Made by a program: the position numbers and the translations under genes. From positions 21,812-85,811 of the forward strand of contig JABISL010000035.1 in assembly GCA_018700055.1 (NCBI GenBank): a stretch of DNA of 64,000 nt. Reading direction: 5' to 3'. The notes below the pieces were generated by a model. That model was not told the DNA's origin. It searched no databases and was given only the letters and a program-made list of their open reading frames with translations. How positions within the stretch are numbered: the stretch's first letter is position 1; every line of letters starts with the position of its first letter. The DNA comes from a bacterium. Its GTDB lineage: Bacteria > Margulisbacteria > Marinamargulisbacteria > UBA817 > JABISL01. Shown piece by piece: positions 27,837-37,843 of the stretch.

Positions 27837-28585
27837 GAAGCCGTTCCGACAGTCTCATATCCATGCTCATCAAGAGTAAGTGCCAATGACTTATCACCTG
27901 TTTGAACAATCCGACCATCAACCATGGCATGAACCACGTCAGGAACAATATAGTTAAGTAAACGTTGGTAGTGAGTAATAACTAAAAAAGCATTGTCTGG
28001 ACGTTTTAACGCACTAACGACCTCTCCGACACTCTTTAAGGCATCAACATCCAAGCCAGAATCGGTCTCATCAAGGATAGCTACCTTAGGGTCCAAAACA
28101 GCCATTTGCAAAATCTCGTTGCGTTTCTTTTCCCCTCCCGAGAACCCAAAGTTAAGATCTCTATCTAAAAAAGACTCATCCATACCAACAAGATTCAACT
28201 TCTTTTCCAAAACGGTTTGAAATTCCAATGGATCTACTTCCTCTTCTTCACGGAACTTACGTTGTGCGTTGTATGCCATACGCAAAAATGATCCATTATT
28301 AACACCAGGTACTTCTACAGGGTATTGAAAAGCCATAAACAGCCCCATTAAGGCACGATCCGTTTCGGACTCTTCTTGGATAGGTTTGCCATCTAAGATT
28401 ATCTCACCAGCTGTGATCTCATACGCAGGGTCCCCAGCCAACACCTTAGATAAAGTACTCTTACCAGACCCATTTGGCCCCATAATCGCGTGAGTTTCCC
28501 CTGCTTTAATAGTAAGGTTAACCCCTTTTAGTATTGGCAAATTTTCTTCAACAATTTTCGCGTGTAAATTTTTAATTTCTAACAT
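27833..28585 (-). CDS. sufC: SufC ATPase
   Basis: 250 residues, ABC-type ATPase: Walker [13 protein letters not shown], SufC-specific [14 protein letters not shown], signature [11 protein letters not shown], Walker [17 protein letters not shown] and the H-loop ITHYQRLL. It is cytosolic and powers SufBC2D cluster assembly. It lies 10 nt after sufB and overlaps sufD. Confidence 0.96.
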   Translation of the reverse strand: MLEIKNLHAKIVEENLPILKGVNLTIKAGETHAIMGPNGSGKSTLSKVLAGDPAYEITAGEIILDGKPIQEESETDRALMGLFMAFQYPVEVPGVNNGSFLRMAYNAQRKFREEEEVDPLEFQTVLEKKLNLVGMDESFLDRDLNFGFSGGEKKRNEILQMAVLDPKVAILDETDSGLDVDALKSVGEVVSALKRPDNAFLVITHYQRLLNYIVPDVVHAMVDGRIVQTGDKSLALTLDEHGYETVGTAS

Positions 28586-28594
28586 ATGTAACTC

Positions 28595-30079
28595 CTATCC
28601 TACGGAATGTTCTAACTGAAGCCCTAATAACTGATTGGCTTCGACGGCAAATTCGTCTGGTAATTTCTTAAATACATCCTGGCAAAATCCACTCACAATG
28701 GTTGCCAGCGCTTCATCGAGGCTAATCCCACGACTCATCAGATAAAAAAGTTGGTCTTCCCCCACTCTAGAGGTTGAAGCTTCATGTTCACACTGAGCAC
28801 TTTGATTTCTAATATCAATCGTTGGCAAGGTATTAGCTGAACACTTATCCCCAATCAACATTGAGTCACATTGTGTGTAGTTTCGAGCACCTTTAGCGGA
28901 CTTGTTCATCTGAACCAAGCCTCTATATGTATTAGCAGACTTCCCTGCAGAGATCCCTTTCGAAATAATAGTACTCTTTGTATTTTTCCCAATATGGATC
29001 ATTTTAGTTCCCGTATCAGCTTGCTGGAAATGATTAGTGAGCGCCACAGAATAGAACTCGCCAACCGAATCGTCACCTATCAGTAAACAGCTGGGGTACT
29101 TCCAAGTAATCGCTGACCCCGTCTCAATTTGAGTCCAAGAGATCTTGGAACGAGCCCCCAGACACTTGCCACGTTTAGTCACAAAGTTAAAAATTCCACC
29201 CTTACCTGTCTCCTTGTCACCGGCATACCAGTTCTGAACAGTAGAATAATCAATCGAAGCATCATCTAAAGCGACTAGTTCAACCACAGCCGCATGAAGC
29301 TGATTCGTATCAAACATTGGTGCAGTACAACCTTCTAGGTAGGTAACAGAGGCTTTCTCTTCACAAATGATAAGTGTCCGCTCAAACTGCCCGGTATTCT
29401 CTGTATTAATACGAAAATACGAGCTTAGATCCATAGGACACTTAACCCCCTTAGGAATATAGACAAACGACCCATCAGTAAATACAGCGGCATTCAGAGC
29501 GGCATAAAAGTTATCCGTATGAGGAACAACTGAGCCCATATACTTCTTTACCAGTTCTGGATACTCTTCAAGCGCTTCAGATATCGGACAAAACACAACA
29601 CCGTGTTCCAGAAGCTTTTTCTTATAAGTAGTGGCAACAGACACACTATCAAAAATAGCATCCACTGCAACACCAGCCATTCGTTTCTGTTCAAGCAGTG
29701 GAATTCCAAGCTTTTCAAACGTTCGCTTAAGCTCAGGGTCAACATCATCCATGCTTTCAAGCTCGATCTTCTTCTTAGGCGCTGCGTAATAATGGATATC
29801 CTGAAAGTCGATTGGAGGATATTTTACGACACTCCACTCAGGCTCTTTCATAGTAAGCCAATGCTTATAGGCTTTAAGACGAAACTCAAGCATAAACTCA
29901 GGCTCATTTTTCTTTTTAGAAATAAAACGAATGGTATCTTCGTTAAGTCCTTTAGGCGCCAATTCCGTTTCTATATCCGTTTGAAATCCAAATTCATAGT
30001 CCTTATTAACCATCTCATCGATAGTCTTATCGTGTTTACTTTGCATCGTTTCGATCATTTCTTCATCCTTTTCGGTCAT
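28595..30079 (-). CDS. sufB: SufB Fe-S scaffold
   Basis: 494 residues. It has the typical SufB blocks [75 protein letters not shown] and [18 protein letters not shown]. The cluster is assembled on SufB in the SufBC2D complex. The start overlaps the rrf2 stop by 4 nt. Length and motifs are canonical. Confidence 0.96.
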   Translation of the reverse strand: MTEKDEEMIETMQSKHDKTIDEMVNKDYEFGFQTDIETELAPKGLNEDTIRFISKKKNEPEFMLEFRLKAYKHWLTMKEPEWSVVKYPPIDFQDIHYYAAPKKKIELESMDDVDPELKRTFEKLGIPLLEQKRMAGVAVDAIFDSVSVATTYKKKLLEHGVVFCPISEALEEYPELVKKYMGSVVPHTDNFYAALNAAVFTDGSFVYIPKGVKCPMDLSSYFRINTENTGQFERTLIICEEKASVTYLEGCTAPMFDTNQLHAAVVELVALDDASIDYSTVQNWYAGDKETGKGGIFNFVTKRGKCLGARSKISWTQIETGSAITWKYPSCLLIGDDSVGEFYSVALTNHFQQADTGTKMIHIGKNTKSTIISKGISAGKSANTYRGLVQMNKSAKGARNYTQCDSMLIGDKCSANTLPTIDIRNQSAQCEHEASTSRVGEDQLFYLMSRGISLDEALATIVSGFCQDVFKKLPDEFAVEANQLLGLQLEHSVG

Positions 30080-30486
30080 ACCGACACCTTCGGTTGATCA
30101 ATAATATCCTGAAGTGTTACATCAGATAGAACCGAATTAATTCGGTCTTGAATGACAGATATTGCCGGCTTTAACTGACAATCACAGGACATCTCACATG
30201 TAGTCACTACATCCATACAAACTGTCAGCTGCGTAGGGCCATCAATAACATCTACAACATCCTTAACTGTAATTGTCTGCCCTTTTTCTGAAAGTTGTAC
30301 CCCACCATATTTACCTTGTTTAGTAGTAACTATATCGGCTTGAGCTAATCGTTGAACCAACTTGATCAAATGGTTGTAAGGAACCTTTAATTCTTCCGAA
30401 AGTGAAGGCGTCGTTTTCGATCCTGGATTTGTTGCTAAATAAATAAGCATCCGCAGTGTAAAGTCTACAGACTTCGTTAATTTCAT
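30076..30486 (-). CDS. Rrf2-family Fe-S-sensing regulator of the suf operon
   Basis: 136 residues: winged HTH at the N-terminus ([18 protein letters not shown], then [17 protein letters not shown] and QGKYGGVQL). A Cys cluster follows in a [16 protein letters not shown] stretch, with four Cys of which three would ligate an Fe-S cluster as in IscR/NsrR. It heads the suf operon and overlaps sufB, so autoregulation by cluster status is the natural model. AAGGTG Shine-Dalgarno before the ATG. Whether it is SufR-, IscR- or NsrR-like cannot be decided. Confidence 0.88.
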   Translation of the reverse strand: MKLTKSVDFTLRMLIYLATNPGSKTTPSLSEELKVPYNHLIKLVQRLAQADIVTTKQGKYGGVQLSEKGQTITVKDVVDVIDGPTQLTVCMDVVTTCEMSCDCQLKPAISVIQDRINSVLSDVTLQDIIDQPKVSV

Positions 30487-30505
30487 TTTAATTCACCTTA
30501 TTGAG

Positions 30506-30564
30506 CGTGGTTACACACGTCTTAAACTTGCAGCAATTATACTAGTTTAAAATGGCATTGCAAA
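30506..30564 (-). promoter_or_regulatory. suf operon promoter and possible operator
   Basis: On the minus strand, a -35-like TTTGCA (30564-30559) and TATAAT (30541-30536) are separated by 17 nt, about 50 nt before the rrf2 ATG. A small inverted repeat CGTG-N6-CACG (30506-30519) lies just downstream of the expected start site and could bind the Rrf2 protein. The operator is a weak guess. Confidence 0.5.
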
Positions 30565-30674
30565 GGTAAATGTAAAAAAACAAAGAATTCAATCCCAAAT
30601 TTTAAAGCGGCCTAAAAGCAAATTAATTATGCATCCCCACTTCTCAAAATCATGGGGTCCAGTATAATGGGGCC

Positions 30675-31430
30675 ATGTATTCTGAGCTACAAGGAAAAGT
30701 CGCATTAATCACCGGTGCTAGCCGTGGATTTGGTGCGGCAATTGCCCATCGACTAGCTAAAGAAGGATGTACAATTATCCTAAACTATAGACGCAGTCGA
30801 GCAGAAGCCGAGTCTATAATGGAATCTATACATGCGGCAGGCGGAAAAGCACTCGCAATTAAGGCAGATGTCGGCGATGAAGATAAAATTGATGCCATGT
30901 TTGAGTTTATCGAAGACGAATTCGGTCGATGTGATATCTTAGTTCCAAACGCATCATTTGGAGTCCCTGGCCAGACAATCACAGCCAGTAGCAAACACTG
31001 GGATGCCACATTTAACTCGACAGCTAAGTCCGTCATGCTCCTGTCTCAGAGAGCAGTCCCTTTAATGAAAGACTGGGGACGAATCGTTACAGTCACAAGC
31101 TATGGTGGACAACGTGTCCTAGAACAATACGGAATAGTTGGCCCCGCAAAAGCTGCCGTTGAAAGCTTAACTCGATCTCTTGCTGTAGAACTTGCCCCAC
31201 ACAACATATTAGTTAACGGCATAATGCCAGGCGTTTGTGACACTAAATCCTTTAATGCCATTCCTAACGCCGAAACAGTACTTGTTACGGCCAAGGAAAA
31301 AACACCCGTGGGTCGCCTAGTAACCCCAGAAGACGCCGCCGATGTAGTCGCTTTTCTCTGTTCGGACCAATCTCGAATGATTTGTGGTCAATTTATTACT
31401 ATTGATGGAGGTGCCTTCATTGTTAATTAA
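30675..31430 (+). CDS. SDR enoyl-ACP reductase, FabL-like
   Basis: 251 residues, Rossmann fold with GASRGFGAAIA. The catalytic pair is Y-x6-K (YGIVGPAKAA) rather than the Y-x3-K of FabG. This, with RVLEQYGIVGPAKAAVESLTR and the Asp-Gly-Gly ending, matches FabL (enoyl reductase III) better than ketoacyl reductases. It would reduce enoyl-ACP with NADPH, duplicating FabI at 16.5 kb. TATAAT (30663-30668) lies 6 nt before the ATG with no SD, so it is leaderless. It heads a long co-directional run into the cytochrome c maturation genes. Confidence 0.75.
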   Translation: MYSELQGKVALITGASRGFGAAIAHRLAKEGCTIILNYRRSRAEAESIMESIHAAGGKALAIKADVGDEDKIDAMFEFIEDEFGRCDILVPNASFGVPGQTITASSKHWDATFNSTAKSVMLLSQRAVPLMKDWGRIVTVTSYGGQRVLEQYGIVGPAKAAVESLTRSLAVELAPHNILVNGIMPGVCDTKSFNAIPNAETVLVTAKEKTPVGRLVTPEDAADVVAFLCSDQSRMICGQFITIDGGAFIVN

Positions 31431-31977
31431 CTCACGCTTTTTACTATTAATCGGAATGGTGGGGGTTGCAACTCTACTTAGTAGTTGCCAAACCAAGGAC
31501 AGTGTTAACGTTTATTTTACTCCCAAAGAACCCATTATTACCTTTACACAACTCAAACAAACCCAAAGTGGCCTCACATGGACAACTCCTAAACAATGGA
31601 AAGAAAACTACTCTCACACCAAGCGAATCGTCACATTTGTCATTGATGACAGCACTCAAGTTACAGTGACTCGATTTGAAGGACGAACAGGGTCACTAAT
31701 AGCGAATGTTAATCGATGGCGAGGGCAGCTCAAGTTAGGGCCAACACGCAAATCACGCCTCAAATATTATGTCAGTTATGAAACCTTTAATAGAAAAAAG
31801 TTTACTGTCGTTAAGTTAAGAGGGCCAAGAAAACAAAAGCCCCGACAAGGTCTAATAACCGCGTTTGCCAAACACAATAACGACACTTGGTTCATCAAAC
31901 TTAGTGGTCCAAACAGAACTGTATTACGTCAAAGAAGACAATTCATGGAGTTTGTAAGTAATGTTCAATTCCATTAA
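31420..31977 (+). CDS. Lipoprotein preceding cytochrome c maturation genes
   Basis: About 185 residues. I choose TTG 31420 because GGAGGTG lies about 8 nt upstream inside the end of the reductase gene and it gives a tidy signal peptide ending in the lipobox LLSSC. The mature part has the block NVNRWRGQLKLGP, which I recall from uncharacterised lipoproteins next to ResB/CcsA genes in other bacteria. Immediately downstream is resB, overlapping by 17 nt, so a role in cytochrome c maturation is inferred from context. Confidence 0.65.
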   Translation: MLINSRFLLLIGMVGVATLLSSCQTKDSVNVYFTPKEPIITFTQLKQTQSGLTWTTPKQWKENYSHTKRIVTFVIDDSTQVTVTRFEGRTGSLIANVNRWRGQLKLGPTRKSRLKYYVSYETFNRKKFTVVKLRGPRKQKPRQGLITAFAKHNNDTWFIKLSGPNRTVLRQRRQFMEFVSNVQFH

Positions 31978-33109
31978 ATCTAGTTTAAAAAAAGTCATAA
32001 AAGCTATGGCTTCCCTAAAGATCACAGTACTTTTACTTATATCACTCTTCCTATTGGTCATAATGGTGACACTTGCCCAAGTAGATCTCGGTATTTACTA
32101 CGCAACGCAACGCTACTTAAATAGTTTTGCGATTTATTGGGCCCCTAACAAAGGCCTTCTAGTCCCTATTTTTCCAGGAGGCTATACCATTGGCACATTA
32201 CTATTTTTCAACTTAGTCGCTGCATTAGCTACCCGCATTTGGCTAAAACCAAAGTCATATGGCCTCTGGCTCATCCATATGGGCTTACTATCCCTATTAA
32301 TCGGCAGTGGCATCACTAGTTTTAAGGCGGCCGAAAGCCAATTAGCCTTCTCAGAAGGAGAAAGTAAATACTATTCAGAGTCCACTCGAGAAATTGAATT
32401 GGTCGTGATCGATACCTCAGGTGAAACAAAAGATGCCGTCATTAGCTTTCCTGAAGCACTACTAAAAGAAGGTAGTGAACTAAGCCATAACACATTGCCT
32501 TTCACTATTACTTTGAATAGCTATTCGACCAACTCTACGTTAGAAAACAAAGCTACCCCTGGAATACAAAATGGATATGGTCAGCACATCAGTTCAAGAC
32601 CACTTCCCATTTTCACTCAAGACGATGCACGCAATATTGCGACCGCAATTGTATCTATTGATTCTGACAACTATAAAGACAAATTATTACTAACTACAGG
32701 ATTGGAAGCTACTCAAGTAATACAGGTCTATGACACACCCTATCGAATTGAATTACGCCATAAGCGCTACTATGTGCTGTACAGCATTCAACTAATCGAC
32801 TTCCAAAGAAAATTATACCCTGGCACTGAAATACCACACTCCTTTTCTTCTAAAATCAAGCTTAACAACAAAAAAACCGGGGAAGAAAGAGATGTATTAA
32901 TCTACATGAATCATCCTTTCCGATATGAAGGTAAAACTTACTTCCAAGCCAGTTATGGCGAAAACGAAACACTTTCCGTTCTCCAAGTTGTCGAAAACCC
33001 GGGATGGTTGTTCCCTTACATTTCAAGTACGCTTATTAGCCTAGGACTTTTGATTCACTTCTTACAAATGCTAATCGCTCGACTAAAAAAGGATCAAAAT
33101 CATGCCTAA
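31961..33109 (+). CDS. Cytochrome c biogenesis protein ResB-like
   Basis: 382 residues. Membrane segments are at about 15-40, 70-90 and 100-120 and near the C-terminus, with a large periplasmic domain between. ASLKITVLLLISLFLLVIMVTLAQVD is the typical ResB/Ccs1 opening, and the domain includes INHPF-like MNHPFRYEGKTYFQAS and a final LISLGLLIHF helix. With CcsA it forms the system II heme export and ligation machine. It overlaps ccsA by 8 nt. Confidence 0.85.
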   Translation: MFNSIKSSLKKVIKAMASLKITVLLLISLFLLVIMVTLAQVDLGIYYATQRYLNSFAIYWAPNKGLLVPIFPGGYTIGTLLFFNLVAALATRIWLKPKSYGLWLIHMGLLSLLIGSGITSFKAAESQLAFSEGESKYYSESTREIELVVIDTSGETKDAVISFPEALLKEGSELSHNTLPFTITLNSYSTNSTLENKATPGIQNGYGQHISSRPLPIFTQDDARNIATAIVSIDSDNYKDKLLLTTGLEATQVIQVYDTPYRIELRHKRYYVLYSIQLIDFQRKLYPGTEIPHSFSSKIKLNNKKTGEERDVLIYMNHPFRYEGKTYFQASYGENETLSVLQVVENPGWLFPYISSTLISLGLLIHFLQMLIARLKKDQNHA

Positions 33110-34955
33110 CAAAACGCTAAAACTCGCTTGGCTCGGCATAGGGATCCTTCTGATCGTAACACTGCTTATTCCGGAAACAAATGGTCCTTTTAAGATAAAG
33201 CAATTTGGCGAACTTCCAGTACTTGAAGGCGGGCGAATTAAGCCTTTGGACACGATAGCAAGAAATGCGCTACTAATGATCCAGGGAAAACAAACGATTC
33301 GAACCCAACCAAAATCATTAACCTCCATAGAATGGTTTCTGCTGCTTAGTACGCATCCTGAAAAAGCGGATGCATTAGAAATATTTGTAGTCGAACACCC
33401 CCAATTATTTGGATCTCTTGGCGATAAGTATCAAAAGCAAAAGTATCGGGTCAGCTTTAACTTCCTAAAAGAACATCACAACAAAATCATTACTCAGTCA
33501 TCCAGAGCATTAGAAATGGAGCCTGGACAACGAACGCCATATCAAAAACAAATAATCGCCCTTAATAACCGACTCATGCTTTATTTTAAACTCAAAAACA
33601 CGTTCAAACCCGAAAATAACCCCCAATTCACAGACGCAATACAATCATTTCAACAAAATCTTCCAAATGCATTGGATGCCATCAAAACACACAGTCAACT
33701 TGAAACCCTTTCTCAAGAGAAGAAAAAACTGATTTCTGAACTAAATATGCATTTCAAAGACTTTCAGATGCTCTCCCAAACCAGTAATTTCTACCCTATC
33801 CCTCCATTTGGGTCAAAAACAACCTCGGATTGGAAAAGCGTTGGAGATAGTTTGTTACAGAGTCTAGATATTACGATTCCATTAAATCCCGCAGTTATGG
33901 ATTATTCCAAAATGCTAAGTGCCTATGCAAATAATGATTCCAACGGATTTAACTCAGCACTGGCTTCTCATCGCAACCTTATTCAGTCCCAATTCCCCAA
34001 GTTATTCTATAAAAGTAAAACGGAAGCATTTTTTAATCATGCATCATTATTTTATCGGGGAATACTACTCTATGGACTAGCCTTAATTATCCTAATTATT
34101 TCCTGGATTAAAGCGCCTAGATTCCTTGGAAAACTTGCCTATGGAGTAGTCTCAATAGGCTTCCTCTCACATACAATTGGCCTACTTTCGCGCATGCTTC
34201 TCCATGGCCGCCCCCCTGTCACAAACCTATATTCTTCAGCTATATTTGTGGGATGGGTCGCCGTTTTCTTAGGGCTACTTATCGAAAAACGATTACGGAA
34301 TAGTATCGCCTTATTTGCCACTACAATTATTGGAATACTTACCCTTATCATTGCTCACCATTTAGCAATGTCTGGTGACACCCTAGAAATGATGCAAGCC
34401 GTTTTGGATTCCAACTTCTGGCTATCCACTCATGTAGTAACAATCACTATGGGATACGCTGCTGTAGCAATGGCTGGTATGTTTGCCTCAATATACATAC
34501 TTATGGGCTTTTTGACGAAACGTCTCAAGGGAGAGAGAGAAAAGACCTTACGCGCCATGGTTTACGGGTCAATTGGACTAGCACTTACCCTTAGCTTCAT
34601 TGGGACAGTTCTTGGTGGCATTTGGGCAGATCAATCTTGGGGACGTTTTTGGGGCTGGGATCCTAAGGAAAACGGATCTATTCTAATCGTACTGTGGATG
34701 GCAATCTGTCTTCACGCACGTTTCGCAGGGTTAGTACGGACTCAAGGCTTTATGGTTGCGGCTGTCTTTGGCAATATCGTTTTCGTATGGTCCTGGTTTG
34801 GTGTGAACATGCTCGGCATCGGACTCCACTCTTACGGATTCATGGATAAGTCGTTCATTTGGCTTGTTGGATTTGCTGTCAGCCAGCTAATAATCATGCT
34901 CATTGGAACAATGCCTCTATCTATCTGGACTAGTTTTCGAGATGAGGGCAAATAG
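33102..34955 (+). CDS. ccsA: Cytochrome c biogenesis protein CcsA (system II)
   Basis: 617 residues. The large N-terminal half (about 1-310) is periplasmic with one leading membrane segment. The C-terminal half has about eight membrane helices with the heme-binding WWD-like motif WADQSWGRFWGWDPKEN and conserved His in LLHGRPPVTNLYSS and in HLAMSG/STHVVT. It exports heme and attaches it to CxxCH apocytochromes outside the membrane. No cytochrome gene lies in the window. The final TAG overlaps the GTG of the next gene. Confidence 0.92.
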   Translation: MPNKTLKLAWLGIGILLIVTLLIPETNGPFKIKQFGELPVLEGGRIKPLDTIARNALLMIQGKQTIRTQPKSLTSIEWFLLLSTHPEKADALEIFVVEHPQLFGSLGDKYQKQKYRVSFNFLKEHHNKIITQSSRALEMEPGQRTPYQKQIIALNNRLMLYFKLKNTFKPENNPQFTDAIQSFQQNLPNALDAIKTHSQLETLSQEKKKLISELNMHFKDFQMLSQTSNFYPIPPFGSKTTSDWKSVGDSLLQSLDITIPLNPAVMDYSKMLSAYANNDSNGFNSALASHRNLIQSQFPKLFYKSKTEAFFNHASLFYRGILLYGLALIILIISWIKAPRFLGKLAYGVVSIGFLSHTIGLLSRMLLHGRPPVTNLYSSAIFVGWVAVFLGLLIEKRLRNSIALFATTIIGILTLIIAHHLAMSGDTLEMMQAVLDSNFWLSTHVVTITMGYAAVAMAGMFASIYILMGFLTKRLKGEREKTLRAMVYGSIGLALTLSFIGTVLGGIWADQSWGRFWGWDPKENGSILIVLWMAICLHARFAGLVRTQGFMVAAVFGNIVFVWSWFGVNMLGIGLHSYGFMDKSFIWLVGFAVSQLIIMLIGTMPLSIWTSFRDEGK

Positions 34956-36337
34956 TGACTTCAATAGCCCCGCTGGATTGGTTGAAGTCCAATTCGGAAG
35001 AATCCTTAAACGAGCTCAAAGAACTCTTACGCATACCTAGTGTAAGTACTCAGCCCGCGCGAAAAAAAGATGTTCAACGCTGCGCTGAATCCGTCAGTCA
35101 GCTTTTAACCCGTTTCGGACTAGAAAAAGTCACCATCCACCCTACTAAATTACATCCCGTTGTCACCGCAGAATGGTGTCACCAACCCAATGCCCCAACA
35201 ATTCTTCTTTATGGTCATTACGATGTCCAACCAGAAACCCCTGTCGAATTATGGAACACCCCACCCTTTGAGCCCACAATTATTGGCGGCCAAATAATCG
35301 CACGCGGTGTTTCAGATAACAAAGGAATGATCTTCGCTCACATAAAAGCCATTCAAGCCTGGCTTGAGTCTACCGGCTCATTGCCCGTAAACGTAAAAGT
35401 AATAATTGAAGGAGAAGAAGAAATTGGCAGTCCCAACTTAATTCCCTTTGTTGAGGCCAATCAAAAACTTCTCGAAGCCGATATGTGTCTCATCTCAGAC
35501 AATCCAATGTTTGCAAAAGACACCCCCTCTGTCTGCACAAGCCTAAGGGGGTTGGGCTATATGGAGATCGAGGCAACGGGTGCTAATTCAGACCTTCATT
35601 CCGGACAACATGGCGGAACGGCACCCAATCCCATCCATGCTTTAGCCTCAATTTTGACGCAATTAAAAGATCAAAACAATCGAATCACCATCCCCGGGTT
35701 TTATGATAACGTCGCACGCTTATCATCCGCCCAAAAAAAAGCATTCTCCCAACTTCCGTATTCAACAGATAAATACAAAGAACAACTAGGCGTAAGTGAT
35801 TTATGGTGCGAAACAGATTACTCGCCATTGGAATGCATGTGGACTCGCCCCACTCTAGACTGTAATGGGATCTTTGGCGGCTACACTGACGAAGGAGCAA
35901 AAACAGTTATCCCGGCAAAGGCAAGCATGAAGGTCAGTATGCGATTAGTCGACGACCAAGACCCCGTTACAATAATGAAGGAAGCCAAATCATATATTCA
36001 TAAGCTATGCCCATCTGGAATCACCCTGTCTATTCAAGACGACTTTGGATACTCCAATCCAGCTTCAACCGACCCGGCACATCCCGCCGTTCAAGCCGCA
36101 TTAAAGGCGCTTAAGGATACATTTGGTAAAAACGCCCTACTCCAAGGCGAAGGTGGCTCTATTCCAATCGTTAGTGAACTCAAAAGAATCCTTGGCATTG
36201 ATACCGTCCTCATTGGGATGAACCTTCCTGAAGATAAAATTCACGCACCAAACGAACAACTCTCACTCGACAACTTTCAAAAGGGAATGGAAACATCTGT
36301 CCGATTCTGGGAAAACATAGGGATGATACCAGACTAA
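34955..36337 (+). CDS. M20 family metallopeptidase (dipeptidase type)
   Basis: 460 residues from GTG 34955. Zinc-site residues are in LLYGHYDVQPETP (His, Asp), ARGVSDNKGM (Asp), IEGEEEIGSPNL (Glu-Glu) and a C-terminal DKIHAPNEQ (His). The middle has the dimerisation/lid domain DLHSGQHGGTAPNPIH. The family hydrolyses dipeptides or N-acyl amino acids in the cytosol; the substrate is unknown. It overlaps both neighbours by one nt, so it is in an operon with ccsA. Confidence 0.88.
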   Translation: MTSIAPLDWLKSNSEESLNELKELLRIPSVSTQPARKKDVQRCAESVSQLLTRFGLEKVTIHPTKLHPVVTAEWCHQPNAPTILLYGHYDVQPETPVELWNTPPFEPTIIGGQIIARGVSDNKGMIFAHIKAIQAWLESTGSLPVNVKVIIEGEEEIGSPNLIPFVEANQKLLEADMCLISDNPMFAKDTPSVCTSLRGLGYMEIEATGANSDLHSGQHGGTAPNPIHALASILTQLKDQNNRITIPGFYDNVARLSSAQKKAFSQLPYSTDKYKEQLGVSDLWCETDYSPLECMWTRPTLDCNGIFGGYTDEGAKTVIPAKASMKVSMRLVDDQDPVTIMKEAKSYIHKLCPSGITLSIQDDFGYSNPASTDPAHPAVQAALKALKDTFGKNALLQGEGGSIPIVSELKRILGIDTVLIGMNLPEDKIHAPNEQLSLDNFQKGMETSVRFWENIGMIPD

Positions 36338-37812
36338 TGGCATCCCCTATTATAAGTAAGTCGTTATATATAAAAGGCGTACAATGTCCCAAGGCGTTAT
36401 GGCTCACCAAACATAAAAAACACCTCATGGCGCCATTCGATGAGTCTACCAAAGCCCGTTTCGCAGAAGGGACTGAAATTGGAGAGCTTGCTCAAAATTT
36501 ATACCCCGGTGGCAATGCGATCACATTTGAAACCCCATTCATGGAAAAGTTCCGACTCACTGATAAATGGGTTCAATCAGGAGTGCCCGCCATCTATGAA
36601 GCCACATTCAAACATAATGACTTCATGTGTATGGTGGATATACTAGTTAAAGTCGATGATGGATGGGAGCTCTATGAGGTCAAAAGCAGCACTGGCGAAA
36701 AAGACGTCATCGTTGATGATATCGCTGCCCAATATTACATTCTTACTAAATGCGGCATTAACCTTAAAAAAGCCTCGTTAGTTCATATCAACAACCAATA
36801 CACCCGTAATGGCGAAGTTGATATCGATCAACTATTCACAACCGTCGACCTCACAGAAAAAATCCAGTCCAAACAACTTGAAGTAGAAGGCCGGCTCGGC
36901 ACGTTCAAGAATCTCATCTTTCAAAGAGACGAACCCGATCAAATGATCGGGCCTCATTGTACGGCGCCATATAAATGTGATTTCAAAGACCATTGTTGGC
37001 AAGGTGTCCCAGACTATTCCGTCTTTAATATCGCGGGGTTGTCTCAAGACAAAAAGTTTGAACTCTATTACCAGGGATTGACCGACATTCGGCAAATTAA
37101 CTCGATGGAAGGGTATACCCAGGGACAAGCGCTACAAATTCAGTGTGAGAAGGCTCAAGAGGATCATTTGGACATTCCCGCTATTCAGGCATTTACAAAC
37201 AGCTTGGCCTATCCAATTGCCTATCTAGACTTTGAGTCGTTCCAAGGTGCAATCCCAGCATTTGATGGCATACGTCCTTATCAGCAAATTCCGTTTCAAT
37301 ATTCCATCCATCTTATGAACAGCCCTTTTGATAGCCCAATCCATAAAGAGTACTTAGGAAAAGAAGGGGTCGATCCGAGACGAAAACTAGCTGAGGGTCT
37401 CATCAAGGATATCCCACCAAAGACAACCATCTTGGTCTATAACGCTCAGTTTGAGAAACGAATCATCTCAGAATTAGCGGAAGCTTATCCCGATCTAAGA
37501 GACGCCCTACTCCGTCGAAATGACATGGTAGTAGATCTTATGATTCCCTTCAAACAAAAATCCGTCTATTACCAATCCATGAAAGGCAGCTACTCAATTA
37601 AAGCAGTGCTCCCTGCACTTGTTCCCGAGATGAGTTATGACAACCTCACGATCAACAATGGAGAACTCGCTACCATCAACTACCGAAAGATGACACTATT
37701 ATCTGAGCCTGAAAAAGAGAAAGTTCGGCAAGACCTGAAGACGTACTGTGGGCAAGATACTTATGCCATGATTCGGATTCTGAACAAATTAGTCGAACTC
37801 AGTTATACTTAG
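36337..37812 (+). CDS. Dual nuclease: Cas4-like Fe-S PD-(D/E)XK domain plus DUF2779 DEDD-type domain
   Basis: 491 residues. The N-terminal half has a PD-(D/E)XK site (E88, D101, E114-V-K116, Q132) bracketed by Cys17 and Cys208, Cys214 and Cys220, the one-plus-three Cys layout of Cas4/AddB Fe-S nucleases. The C-terminal half is DUF2779 with DEDD exonuclease-like residues: AYLDFES (D298, E300), YNAQFEKR (N369, E373), D400 and YCGQDTYAM (D474). Both active sites appear intact. No cas genes or CRISPR array are nearby, so a DNA-repair or RNA/DNA-processing role is likelier than CRISPR adaptation. Start overlaps the peptidase stop by one nt. Confidence 0.8.
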   Translation: MASPIISKSLYIKGVQCPKALWLTKHKKHLMAPFDESTKARFAEGTEIGELAQNLYPGGNAITFETPFMEKFRLTDKWVQSGVPAIYEATFKHNDFMCMVDILVKVDDGWELYEVKSSTGEKDVIVDDIAAQYYILTKCGINLKKASLVHINNQYTRNGEVDIDQLFTTVDLTEKIQSKQLEVEGRLGTFKNLIFQRDEPDQMIGPHCTAPYKCDFKDHCWQGVPDYSVFNIAGLSQDKKFELYYQGLTDIRQINSMEGYTQGQALQIQCEKAQEDHLDIPAIQAFTNSLAYPIAYLDFESFQGAIPAFDGIRPYQQIPFQYSIHLMNSPFDSPIHKEYLGKEGVDPRRKLAEGLIKDIPPKTTILVYNAQFEKRIISELAEAYPDLRDALLRRNDMVVDLMIPFKQKSVYYQSMKGSYSIKAVLPALVPEMSYDNLTINNGELATINYRKMTLLSEPEKEKVRQDLKTYCGQDTYAMIRILNKLVELSYT

Positions 37813-37843
37813 ACTCCAACAATCAACTCCCTAGAGGTGCAAA

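Noticed and set aside
36337..37812. CRISPR-associated Cas4
   Set aside because: Cas4-like signature is real, but no repeats, cas1/cas2 or other cas genes are present in the window.
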